A DNA stretch of 14,563 nt from contig JAYZFQ010000050.1 in assembly GCA_036336695.1 (NCBI GenBank), positions 1 through 14,563 on the forward strand. Reading direction: 5' to 3'. Positions 1 to 6,231 of this stretch are shown here, one piece after another. The translations under genes were made by a program, and so were the position numbers. How positions within the stretch are numbered: position 1 is the first letter of the stretch; the number at the start of each line of letters is the position of its first letter. The notes below the pieces were generated by a model. That model was given only the letters and a program-made list of their open reading frames with translations. It was not told where the DNA came from and did no database searches. The stretch is from GCA-2729515 sp036336695 (lineage in GTDB: Bacteria; Myxococcota_A; UBA9160; SMWR01).

Positions 1-137
1 GCATTCGCCGGGCCTTCGTCGACGTGGTGCATGCGCAGGCTTCCCCCACGCGGGTTGTCGATCTCCGTATAGTGGGGCGCAAAGGGATGGCCGGGAAGCT
101 CCCGGAAGCGTTCTTCGGGCGTGCGGAGCACCTGCAT
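1..137 (-). CDS. Haloalkane dehalogenase-like alpha/beta hydrolase, N-terminal fragment
   Basis: Reading the minus strand from the ATG at 137 gives 45 codons, open to the window edge. The peptide starts MQVLRTPEERFRELPGHPFA and continues to an LRMHHVDEGP segment at about residues 34-43. This is the characteristic opening of the DhmA-type haloalkane dehalogenase family, whose members start with a VLRTP..RF..L..(F/Y)PF..HY segment followed by LRMHY(L/V)DEGP just before the first core strand of the alpha/beta hydrolase fold. Such enzymes hydrolyse carbon-halogen bonds in the cytoplasm with an Asp nucleophile. The nucleophile, histidine and halide-binding residues all lie outside the window, so activity cannot be judged; epoxide hydrolases and other alpha/beta hydrolases remain possible. 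The gene is divergent from the acyl-CoA dehydrogenase with only 30 bp between start codons. There is no Shine-Dalgarno sequence before the ATG; a TATGAT hexamer ends 6 nt upstream of it. Confidence 0.8.
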   Translation of the reverse strand, partial: MQVLRTPEERFRELPGHPFAPHYTEIDNPRGGSLRMHHVDEGPAN

Positions 138-143
138 CGCAAG

Positions 144-149
144 ATCATA
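144..149 (-). promoter_or_regulatory. Candidate -10 element (TATGAT) for a leaderless dehalogenase transcript
   Basis: On the minus strand TATGAT matches the sigma-70 -10 consensus at five of six bases. Its last base is seven positions upstream of the A of the ATG at 137, which is the spacing expected if transcription starts at the start codon. No convincing -35 is visible 16-18 nt further upstream, and that stretch overlaps the start of the acyl-CoA dehydrogenase gene. This is inference from spacing only. Confidence 0.35.
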
Positions 150-167
150 GCGTTGGGAGGAAACGAC

Positions 168-1472
168 ATGGCGTGGGATTTCGAGACCGAGCCCGAGTTC
201 CAGGAGAAGCTCGAATGGATTCGCCGCTTCGTCGAGACCGAGATCGAGCCCCTCGACCTCGCGTTCGCTGGGGAGCACTGCTTGTACGACAAGACGCACC
301 CGGTGCACGAAGAGGTGCTGCGTCCCCTCCAGGAGAAGGTGAAGGCGCAGGATCTCTGGGCGTGTCACCTCGGGGAAGACCTTGGTGGCAAGGGCTACGG
401 CCAGGTCAAGCTCGCGCTGATGAACGAGATCCTGGGACGTTCGGCCTGGGCGCCGAGCGCCTTCGGTTGCCAGGCGCCGGATTCCGGGAATGCCGAGATT
501 CTCGCCCACTATGGGACGGACGCTCAGAAGGAACGCTACCTGGAGCCCCTGCTGGAGGGGCGCATCTCCTCCTGTTACTCCATGACCGAGCCCCAGGGCG
601 GCGCCGATCCGCGGGTGTTCCAGTGCCGCGCCACGCGGGACGGAGACGAGTGGGTGATCGAAGGCGAGAAGTGGTTCTCCTCGAATCTCCGCTATGCGTC
701 CTTTGCCATCGTGATGGCCGTTACCAACCCGGACGTGCCCATTTACCAGGGTGCTTCGATGTTCCTGGTTCCCACCGACACCCCCGGCATCGAAATCCTG
801 CGACACACCGGAATCGGCTGGGAAGCGGTGGGAGACGGCGGCCATCCCCATGTGCGGTATGCGGGGGTGCGGGTGCCCGCCGAGAACCTGCTCGGAGGTG
901 AGGGACAGGCCTTCGTGATCGCGCAGACGCGGCTCGGTGGTGGGAGGCTTCACCACGCCATGCGCACGGTCGGTGCGGTACAGCGCTGTCTCGACATGAT
1001 GTGCGAGCGTGCCGTTTCCCGAACCACCGCAACGGGTCCGCTCTCGAAACTCCAGGGCGTCCAGGAGGCGATTGCCGACACCTGGGTCCAACTGCTCCAG
1101 TTCCGGCTCCAGGTGCTTCACGCCAGCTGGACCGTGGACAAAGTGGGGGGTCATGCCGCGCGCGCGGAAATTGCCGGAGTGAAAGTGGCGACGCCACGGG
1201 TCTACCAGGACGCCGTGCTTCGAACGATGCATCTCCACGGGGCACTGGGCGTATCCAACGAACTCCCGCTCCCCGGCATGTTGCTCGCGTCGGTGATCAT
1301 GGGGATTGCCGACGGCCCGACGGAAGTCCACAAGTCGACCATCGCCCGCCAGGTGATGAAAGGGGTCGAACCCGTTGCGGGCCTGTGGCCCAGCGAGCAC
1401 CTGCCGGAACGCACGGCGGCGGCGCGAAGCCGGTTTGCGCACCTGCTCGAGCACGAAGTGGCCAACGCCTGA
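168..1472 (+). CDS. Acyl-CoA dehydrogenase family protein (ACAD10/11-like)
   Basis: A 434-residue flavoenzyme expected to introduce a trans-2 double bond into an acyl-CoA, passing electrons to an ETF. The ATG at 168 is preferred over a longer reading frame that opens near position 24, because GGGAGG at 155-160 sits 7 nt before it and the ACAD homology starts right after it (AWDFETEPEFQEKLEWIRRF). The flavin/substrate motif MTEPQGGAD is at residues 139-147, the RLGGGRLHHAMR stretch at 255-266, and the C-terminal LHGALGVSNELPL segment at about 356-368, followed by IADGPTEVHKSTIARQV. In medium-chain dehydrogenases the catalytic base is the Glu of a YEGT motif; here the aligned residue appears to be D382 of DGPTEVH, as in the ACAD10/11 branch. 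The length is normal. It converges on the DUF481 gene over 25 bp. The substrate is unknown; a lipid or sterol side-chain CoA ester fits the neighbourhood. Confidence 0.93.
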   Translation: MAWDFETEPEFQEKLEWIRRFVETEIEPLDLAFAGEHCLYDKTHPVHEEVLRPLQEKVKAQDLWACHLGEDLGGKGYGQVKLALMNEILGRSAWAPSAFGCQAPDSGNAEILAHYGTDAQKERYLEPLLEGRISSCYSMTEPQGGADPRVFQCRATRDGDEWVIEGEKWFSSNLRYASFAIVMAVTNPDVPIYQGASMFLVPTDTPGIEILRHTGIGWEAVGDGGHPHVRYAGVRVPAENLLGGEGQAFVIAQTRLGGGRLHHAMRTVGAVQRCLDMMCERAVSRTTATGPLSKLQGVQEAIADTWVQLLQFRLQVLHASWTVDKVGGHAARAEIAGVKVATPRVYQDAVLRTMHLHGALGVSNELPLPGMLLASVIMGIADGPTEVHKSTIARQVMKGVEPVAGLWPSEHLPERTAAARSRFAHLLEHEVANA

Positions 1473-1497
1473 ATTCCCGTGACGAGCACCCGCCGGG

Positions 1498-2385
1498 TCA
1501 GAAGTTCATGCCCAGCGTGATGTAGTAGTTGAGTGTGTTCGGCTTGTCTCCGTCCTCGTTCTGGCTCTGGTACTGGTTTTCCACGCCGAAGATCAGGTCG
1601 AGGGACGGTTCCGAAAGAATGCGCGTCCGCCAGTTGGCGAAGGTCATGTTGCGAATCTGGCCGGCGTCGGGAGCGCCCTCTACGAAGAACTGGTTCGAGA
1701 GCGTGATCGTCATGCTGTCTCGCGGCTTCCAGGTGTAGTCGAAGGCTGCGAGGAGGTCGGCTTTGTTGGTGGTGCGTTTTCCGAACTCGCGCACGTAGGC
1801 GGGGCCGCCGCGCACATCGAGGGTGTGCTTTTTCCGCTTCAGCAGGTGGTATCCCGGTCCGGCCGCCACGACGGTGCGGTGTTTCCACGACTCGAACTGG
1901 TCGTACTGGTAGCCCAGGGCGCCGAACCAGAACCAGGAGGAGTCGGGCAGCAACCAGTTGCGCTGCAGGCTGAGCCGGCCCTGGTTTTCTGTGGTGCCCT
2001 CCTCGTCGCCCTGGAAGGAATAGCGGCCCGTCACCGTCCACTGCTTCTCTTTGTCCTTGTAGCTGAAGTCCAGGCCCGCGGTGAAGTTCCGGGAAATGCT
2101 GGTTCCCTGGCTGCCGTTGGCGCCCAGGTCGATGCGCCGGTTCCAGCCCTCGAGGAAGCTCGTGCCGAACAGGCCGGGGGTGAGCTTGTGCTTGAGATCG
2201 GACTTGATCTTGTTGCGTGCCACGGTGATCACGCCGAGTTCGGGGTGCTGGATCACGACCTTGTCCATGGTCACCTCGAGGATCTCGACCGTGATCTCGT
2301 CCCCGTTCTCCAACTCGATCTTTTCCAACGCGACGGCGTCGACCGAGATGAACAGCATGCACACCGATAGAAATCGAAGAGACAT
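1498..2385 (-). CDS. DUF481 (YdiY-type) outer-membrane beta-barrel protein
   Basis: A 295-residue protein starting at the ATG at 2385, directly behind a strong GGGAGGAG ribosome-binding site. Residues 1-19 form a hydrophobic signal peptide (MSLRFLSVCMLFISVDAVA), with likely cleavage after AVA. A short soluble segment follows (about 22-55: LENGDEITVEILEVTMDKVV and onward), of the LxNGDxixGxv type often found in front of DUF481 domains. Residues from about 65 to 295 consist of alternating amphipathic strands rich in aromatic residues (SWFWFGALGYQYDQF) and end in the aromatic C-terminal signature GMNF expected of an outer-membrane barrel. It lies 44 bp downstream of the P450 on the same strand, so co-transcription is likely. 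The DUF481 family has no firmly assigned role; a structural or passive uptake role for hydrophobic substrate is only a guess from the P450 linkage. Confidence 0.85.
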   Translation of the reverse strand: MSLRFLSVCMLFISVDAVALEKIELENGDEITVEILEVTMDKVVIQHPELGVITVARNKIKSDLKHKLTPGLFGTSFLEGWNRRIDLGANGSQGTSISRNFTAGLDFSYKDKEKQWTVTGRYSFQGDEEGTTENQGRLSLQRNWLLPDSSWFWFGALGYQYDQFESWKHRTVVAAGPGYHLLKRKKHTLDVRGGPAYVREFGKRTTNKADLLAAFDYTWKPRDSMTITLSNQFFVEGAPDAGQIRNMTFANWRTRILSEPSLDLIFGVENQYQSQNEDGDKPNTLNYYITLGMNF

Positions 2386-2401
2386 GTCTCCTCCCTTTTT
2401 C

Positions 2402-2429
2402 GCGAGACCGGTGTGTTGATCCGGTTCGC
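2402..2429 (-). other. Intercistronic hairpin between the P450 and the DUF481 gene
   Basis: Immediately after the P450 stop codon, the arms 2402-2411 and 2421-2429 can pair over nine base pairs with one bulged base (G2406) and a nine-base loop. In the direction of the minus-strand transcript it is followed by A residues and the DUF481 ribosome-binding site, not by a U tract. It does not look like an intrinsic terminator there; an mRNA processing or stability element between two co-transcribed genes fits better. In the plus direction there is no T tract after it either. Confidence 0.4.
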
Positions 2430-3650
2430 TCAGGACGCCTTCTGTGCTTCGGGCTTCGAAGGCGTGAAACGAACGGGCATCTCTTCGATACCCACAATGA
2501 AATTCGACGGTCGCAGGCGAAGCGGCGCGTCGCTGGCGAGTTCCAGGTCGGGCAGCCGCAGCAGGATCTGCTCGAACATGACGCGGAGTTCGAGCCGGGC
2601 CAGGCTCGAACCCAGGCAATGGTGGGTCCCGTAGCCACCGAAGGCCACGTGGTTGTTGGGCCGTCGTTCCACGTCGAACCGGCCGGGCGCGTCGAATGCA
2701 GCCTCGTCCAGGTTGGCTGCGTGGTAGAGCAGCAAGACCTTGTCGCCCTCGTGGATCTTCTGCCCTTGGAGTTCGGTGTCCCGCAGGGCCGTGCGATTCA
2801 TGTTCTTGATCGGCGATACCCAGCGGAGCAGTTCTTCTACAGCGACCGTAAGTTTTCCCGGATTCTCGGCGAGGAGCCGCCGCTGGTCAGGGTGTTCGAT
2901 CAGGGCGAGAGCGCCCTCGGTGATCACGTGACGGGTCGTTTCGTCTCCGCCGACGAGGATGAGCAGGGCCTCGTGCATGATCTGGTCGTCCTCGAGCCGG
3001 TCGCCGTCGACCACGGAGTTCACGAGCACGGAAACGAGATCGTCGGTGGGTTCTTTGCGCCGGGCCTCGATTGCCTGGGCGGCGTAGGTGAAGTACTCGC
3101 CGGCGGATTGTTGCGCCCGGGCCACGACTTCTTCGCTGGCCGTCGTCGAGGTGGCCAGGAGCATGTCTTCCGACCAGCGCAACAGGGTCTCGAAATCCTC
3201 TTCGGGCATGCCGAGCATGTCGCCGATCATGATGAGGGGAAGCGGTGCAGCGATTTCCCGGACGAACTCGCACTCGCCGCGCTCGCACACGGCGTCGATG
3301 AGTCGGTTGCAGATGCGCCGGGCCTTGGCCTCGCTGTCGCGGAGGCGTTTCGGCGTGAAGCCGCGGTTCACCAGGTTGCGACGGCGCTTGTGTTCCGGGT
3401 CGTCCATGTTGATCATGGAAGGCACCCAGGAGTTGGGTTCGGGCCGGGAACTCTGGGCCGAACAGAAGATTTCGGGAGTCTTCGAGATCGTCATGACCTC
3501 CTGGTGGCGCGCCACGCCCCAGACCCCGGCATCTTCGTCGTGGTAGACCGGTGCGTTCTCGCGCATCCACGCGTAGTGCTCGATGGGGCGGTTCGCGTAG
3601 AACTCGCCGTCGAGGAGTCGGATTTCGGGCCGCGTCGGATGGTTGGGCAT
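2430..3650 (-). CDS. Cytochrome P450, CYP142-like (steroid C26/27 monooxygenase family)
   Basis: A 406-residue soluble P450 that starts at the ATG at 3650 behind a GAGGT site. From memory, its N-terminal half follows mycobacterial CYP142 closely: DGEFYANR (15-21), INMDDPEHKRR (80-90), LVNRGFTPKR (93-102), LIDAVCERGECEFV (117-130) and APLPLIMIGDMLGM (135-148). The I-helix oxygen-binding motif GGDETT is at 234-239, the ExxR pair is E273/R276, and the heme ligand is C345 in FGGYGTHHCLG. CYP142 enzymes hydroxylate and then further oxidise the terminal side-chain carbon of cholesterol or cholestenone, using ferredoxin and reductase; neither partner is in the window. The heme loop has one residue more between Phe and Cys than CYP142A1, as I recall is the case in CYP125. 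All core motifs are intact. The gene heads a two-gene unit with the DUF481 barrel. Terpenoid or fatty-acid oxidation is the alternative role. Confidence 0.93.
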   Translation of the reverse strand: MPNHPTRPEIRLLDGEFYANRPIEHYAWMRENAPVYHDEDAGVWGVARHQEVMTISKTPEIFCSAQSSRPEPNSWVPSMINMDDPEHKRRRNLVNRGFTPKRLRDSEAKARRICNRLIDAVCERGECEFVREIAAPLPLIMIGDMLGMPEEDFETLLRWSEDMLLATSTTASEEVVARAQQSAGEYFTYAAQAIEARRKEPTDDLVSVLVNSVVDGDRLEDDQIMHEALLILVGGDETTRHVITEGALALIEHPDQRRLLAENPGKLTVAVEELLRWVSPIKNMNRTALRDTELQGQKIHEGDKVLLLYHAANLDEAAFDAPGRFDVERRPNNHVAFGGYGTHHCLGSSLARLELRVMFEQILLRLPDLELASDAPLRLRPSNFIVGIEEMPVRFTPSKPEAQKAS

Positions 3651-3669
3651 CGTTTACCTCGGGACCGCG

Positions 3670-3675
3670 AATATA
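3670..3675 (-). promoter_or_regulatory. Candidate -10 element (TATATT) of the P450-DUF481 unit
   Basis: TATATT on the minus strand stands out in a GC-rich spacer and matches the -10 consensus at five of six positions. Initiation about 7 nt downstream, near 3663, would leave a leader of about 13 nt carrying the GAGGT site at 3656-3660. No good -35 is seen, so either an activator or a different sigma factor may be needed, or the hexamer is fortuitous. Confidence 0.3.
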
Positions 3676-3820
3676 CTCACCGGGCGAGGTTCCGATCCAG
3701 CAAGAACTCCCGTGGCGCGTCGGCAAAGACCCGGTTGCCGGCCGGTGCCAGCTGGAAGTCCACGGGTGCGCGCTGGACGCCCCGGTGCCCGCCTCCCGCC
3801 GGAAGGTCGCGGAGCAGCAG

Positions 3821-3849
3821 TTCGCGTCGCGCCGCTTCCCCTGTAGAAT
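3821..3849 (+). promoter_or_regulatory. Weak candidate promoter for the SDR at 4002
   Basis: TAGAAT at 3844-3849 matches the -10 consensus at five of six bases, and TTCGCG lies 17 nt upstream at 3821-3826 as a poor -35 (three of six). If used, it gives a structured leader of roughly 146 nt before the SDR start. Low confidence. Confidence 0.2.
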
Positions 3850-3935
3850 GCCCTGCCCAGGGGCGTCGGAAGCTTCGTGTCCGGGACCCCGGGTGCCGCC
3901 GCGGGTGTGCCCCGGGGCCGTGAGGAGGCTTGCCG

Positions 3936-3954
3936 GCCCGAGTCCCGGGCTTTT
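3936..3954 (+). terminator. Attenuator-like hairpin with TTTT in the SDR leader
   Basis: GCCCG (3936-3940) pairs with CGGGC (3946-3950) around a five-base loop, and TTTT follows at 3951-3954. The stem is short and the T run is only four bases. It lies upstream of the SDR ribosome-binding site, so if functional it would act within the leader and not at the end of a gene. Confidence 0.25.
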
Positions 3955-4001
3955 CGACGCGCCGGGTACCGGATCGCGCACTGAAGAGGAGGCAGGGACG
4001 C

Positions 4002-4775
4002 ATGCGACTCGAGGGCCGGATTGCAGTGGTGACGGGAGGGGGTTCCGGAATCGGCCGCGCCATCGCCCGGGCATTCGCCGACGAGGGAGCATCGGTTGCG
4101 GTGACCGATGTCAACGGGGAAACCGCCGAGGAGACCGTTGCCGGACTCTCGGGACAGGGCCACCGGGCCTACCAGAGCGATGTCTCTTCCGGCCCCGGCG
4201 TGGTGGCGACCTTCGATGCGATCGACGCGGATTTCGGGGGCGTCGACGTGCTCGTCAACAACGCGGGAGTCGACCGCACTCCAGGAGACGGCTTCGACCA
4301 GTTGATGCAGACCGGGATGCTCCTCGTCCACATGAGCGACGAGGGGTTCACCCGGATGCAGGAGATCAACGTGAACGGCGTGTTCTTCTGTAGCCGGGAG
4401 GCGGCGAAGCGCATGCTGCGCGAAAAGCGTGGCGGTGCCATCGTCAATCTTTCCAGCATCGCAGGGTTGTCGGCCCAGGGCTCCGTTCACTACGCGACGT
4501 CGAAGGCGGCCGTCCTGGGACTGACGCGGGCCTGTGCCCGAGAACTCGGTCCCCACGGCATCCGGGTCAACGCGATCTGTCCGGGTGTCATTCAGACGCC
4601 GATGGCCGAGGCCATTCCCGAGGCAGCGATCAAGCCGTTGATCGGGGCCACGCCCCTGCGGCGCATGGGCCAGCCCGAAGAGATCGCAGCAGCGGCGGTG
4701 TACCTCGTCAGCGAGGAGAGCGCTTTCGTCACCGGCCAGTGGCTGTCGCCGAACGGCGGCCTCGTCATGTGCTAG
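4002..4775 (+). CDS. Classical SDR family oxidoreductase, probably NAD-dependent
   Basis: A 257-residue short-chain dehydrogenase; ATG at 4002 with AGGAGG at 3987-3992, nine bases away. A longer frame beginning with a TTG at 3930 lacks proper ribosome-binding spacing. The cofactor motif TGGGSGIG is at 11-18, an Asp at the end of the second strand (D36 of VTDVNG) points to NAD(H), and NNAG is at 86-89. The catalytic tetrad is complete: N123 (INVNG), S151 (NLSSIAG), Y164 and K168 (YATSK). The PG motif is at 194-195 and the C-terminal half is typical. The stretch from about 91 to 119, between NNAG and the active-site helix, is around 13-15 residues longer than in most classical SDRs. Products of this family oxidise alcohols, including hydroxysteroids and 3-hydroxyacyl-CoAs; the exact substrate cannot be told. 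The SnoaL-like gene follows after 83 bp and is probably co-transcribed. Confidence 0.93.
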   Translation: MRLEGRIAVVTGGGSGIGRAIARAFADEGASVAVTDVNGETAEETVAGLSGQGHRAYQSDVSSGPGVVATFDAIDADFGGVDVLVNNAGVDRTPGDGFDQLMQTGMLLVHMSDEGFTRMQEINVNGVFFCSREAAKRMLREKRGGAIVNLSSIAGLSAQGSVHYATSKAAVLGLTRACARELGPHGIRVNAICPGVIQTPMAEAIPEAAIKPLIGATPLRRMGQPEEIAAAAVYLVSEESAFVTGQWLSPNGGLVMC

Positions 4776-4776
4776 A

Positions 4777-4798
4777 CCGCGGTGGGTTCGCGCCGCGG
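4777..4798 (+). other. GC-rich inverted repeat after the SDR stop codon
   Basis: CCGCGG at 4777-4782 and again at 4793-4798 can pair over six bases with a ten-base loop, two bases after the stop codon. Each CCGCGG is itself palindromic, so chance occurrence is easy in DNA this rich in GC. No T run follows; it may be a weak stem between the SDR and the SnoaL-like gene. Confidence 0.2.
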
Positions 4799-4858
4799 AG
4801 TTTCCCGGCAGGCGGCGGTGCCGCTGCAGGGGCTTGAAAAGAAGAGAGAGGACCGAGC

Positions 4859-5281
4859 ATGGCTACGGACAACCGGGAAATCGCGCGAGAATTCTTCGCC
4901 GCCATCAGCCGCGCCGACGTGGCGAAGCTCGGTGAACTGTACGCCGAAGACTTCGAACTCTGGACGGCCGGCACCCTGCCCTTTTCGGGCACGAAGAACC
5001 GGGCCGAAGCCCTGGAGGGGATGGCCATGGTGGGCGCCGCCTTCCCCGGCGGTCTCGAATTCACGATCGTTGCGATGACCTGCGAGGGCGAGCGAATCGC
5101 GATCGAGGCGGAATCGGACGGCGTCGCCGCGAGCGGGCGCCCGTACCACAACCAGTACCACTTCTTGATGGAGGTGCGCGATGGCAAGATCCGCCGCTTC
5201 AAGGAGTACATGGACACGATGCACGCCCACGAGGTCATGGTCGAATCGATGGCGGCGCTTGCCGGCGAAGGGGCGAGCTAG
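4859..5281 (+). CDS. SnoaL-like / NTF2-fold (ketosteroid-isomerase-related) protein
   Basis: A 140-residue single-domain protein; ATG at 4859 with GAGG at 4848-4851. The opening helix EIAREFFAAISRADVAKLGEL, then LYAEDFELWTAG, and the closing strands YHNQYHFLMEVRDGKIRRF with KEYMDTMHAHEV (about 96-126) are the typical pattern of SnoaL-like NTF2 proteins. The family forms small alpha+beta cone-shaped dimers and includes ketosteroid isomerases, limonene epoxide hydrolase relatives, polyketide cyclases and proteins without known activity. The buried acids D31, E83 and E116 could be functional, but no family-specific catalytic set can be confirmed by eye. It sits 83 bp after the SDR on the same strand and ends 6 bp from the convergent SDR. 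Isomerisation or hydration of an oxidised intermediate is a guess from context. Confidence 0.88.
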   Translation: MATDNREIAREFFAAISRADVAKLGELYAEDFELWTAGTLPFSGTKNRAEALEGMAMVGAAFPGGLEFTIVAMTCEGERIAIEAESDGVAASGRPYHNQYHFLMEVRDGKIRRFKEYMDTMHAHEVMVESMAALAGEGAS

Positions 5282-5287
5282 CGCCGC

Positions 5288-6136
5288 TCAGGCGTCGGGG
5301 GGCCAGCCCGGGAGCAGCCCGCGCTTCGCGCAGAAGGGCTGGGCGTGGAGGTTCTGCCCGGCCAGGGTCGCGGCTTCGGGATCGTTGCAGAGCCACGCCG
5401 CCACGGCGGCGGGAACTTCCGGCGGAGCCGCCGGAACCCCCAGTTTCTGGATCTCGCTGTTTTCACCGAGCGCCGCGACGGTCGACTCGGTGAGCACGAG
5501 ACCCGGTTCGAGGTTGTACGCGCGGATGCCCCGATCGGCGTACTCGACGTGGAGCAGGCCGGCCATGCGGTGAAACGCCGCCTTGGTGGCGCCGTGGGCG
5601 AAACCCCAGCCGCCCCGGGCCAGGGGCAGCGGCGGGTCCGTCATTCCTGCCGCGGAGGTCATGTTCACGACGATGCCGCTGCCCCGCGCGAGCATGTGGG
5701 GCAGCACCCGACGGGTGAGGTAGACCTGTGCCAGCACGTTGGCCTCGAAGCAACGCTCCATGCCTGCGAGGTCGCCCGTCAGGAAGTCGTCCATCAGACC
5801 GGCGCCCTGGTAGATGGCGTTGTTCACCAGCACGTCGATCTGCCCGAACGCGCCCAGGGCAGCGTCCACGGTCGCGTCCATGCTCGGCCGGTCGAGGAGG
5901 TCCATGGGCTGTAGCAGCGCGTCGCGACCGGCGGCGCGGATCTCGGCTCCCGTCGCCTCGAGGCTGCCGGGCAGGGTTGCACCCGAGGCGTCGCGCACCT
6001 GGTGGGGATGGGTATCGCCCTCCTTCACCGTGCGTGCCGTGGCGACGATGTCGTAGCCCGATCGCGCCAGGGCGAGCGCCGTGGCTCTACCGATTCCCCG
6101 GCTCGTCCCCGTGACCAGAGCGACCCTGCGCTGCAT
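5288..6136 (-). CDS. SDR family protein with His replacing the catalytic Tyr
   Basis: A 282-residue SDR starting at the ATG at 6136, with AGAAGGAT just upstream as ribosome-binding site. The Rossmann motif TGTSRGIG lies at 9-16. The basic residues after the second strand (VATARTVKEG) suggest NADP(H). NNAG is changed to NNAI at 105-108. N133 (EANVLAQ) and S161 (NMTSAAG) are in place, and K185 is in HGATK, but the residue four before the Lys, normally Tyr, is H181, encoded by CAC where TAC would give Tyr. The surrounding sequence (GGWGFAHGATKAAFHRMAG) otherwise resembles SDRs with FAYGASKAAF. Insertions at about 41-60 and 164-178 make it longer than a classical SDR. The enzyme may be inactive, use another proton donor or have a different role; there is no frameshift or other sign of decay. 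It is divergent from the EthD gene. Confidence 0.9.
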   Translation of the reverse strand: MQRRVALVTGTSRGIGRATALALARSGYDIVATARTVKEGDTHPHQVRDASGATLPGSLEATGAEIRAAGRDALLQPMDLLDRPSMDATVDAALGAFGQIDVLVNNAIYQGAGLMDDFLTGDLAGMERCFEANVLAQVYLTRRVLPHMLARGSGIVVNMTSAAGMTDPPLPLARGGWGFAHGATKAAFHRMAGLLHVEYADRGIRAYNLEPGLVLTESTVAALGENSEIQKLGVPAAPPEVPAAVAAWLCNDPEAATLAGQNLHAQPFCAKRGLLPGWPPDA

Positions 6137-6231
6137 CGCGATCCTTCTCGTGTCGGCGTCCAGGCCGTTCTTCTATCACGTCCCCAGCGTCCGGGGGAAT
6201 CACCGCGGCGCGATGCCCGTTCCGTTCCTGG

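Larger units (their letters stand above)
3651..4001. other. 351-bp divergent intergenic region between the P450 and an SDR
   Basis: No convincing gene lies here; the reading frames crossing it are unsupported by ribosome-binding sites or recognisable protein. It holds a TATATT hexamer in front of the P450, a TAGAAT hexamer at 3844-3849 that could start a leader of about 146 nt for the SDR, a long-loop GC hairpin (CCCCGGG at 3887-3893 with CCCGGGG at 3911-3917) and a small hairpin followed by TTTT at 3936-3954. The SDR ribosome-binding site AGGAGG is at 3987-3992. Confidence 0.5.

Noticed and set aside
24..167. N-terminal extension of the acyl-CoA dehydrogenase upstream of 168
   Set aside because: The extension does not look like ACAD sequence, the ATG at 168 has a well-placed GGGAGG, and the extension would lie fully over the dehalogenase N-terminus on the other strand.
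1473..1497. Terminator between the convergent ACAD and DUF481 genes
   Set aside because: ACCCGCCGGGT has complementary arms but only a single central base, so it cannot form a hairpin loop, and there is no T run.
3656..3690. Inverted repeat ACCTCG...CGAGGT in front of the P450
   Set aside because: The arms are separated by 23 bases and one is simply the ribosome-binding site; chance match is likely.
3930..4001. Upstream TTG start for the SDR
   Set aside because: AGGAGG at 3923-3928 is only one or two bases from the TTG, too close to act, and the 24 added residues do not resemble an SDR N-terminus; the ATG at 4002 has ideal spacing.
5288..6136. Pseudogene status for the SDR with H181
   Set aside because: The frame is intact, the start and ribosome-binding site are good and the rest of the fold is conserved, so the substitution alone is not evidence of decay.
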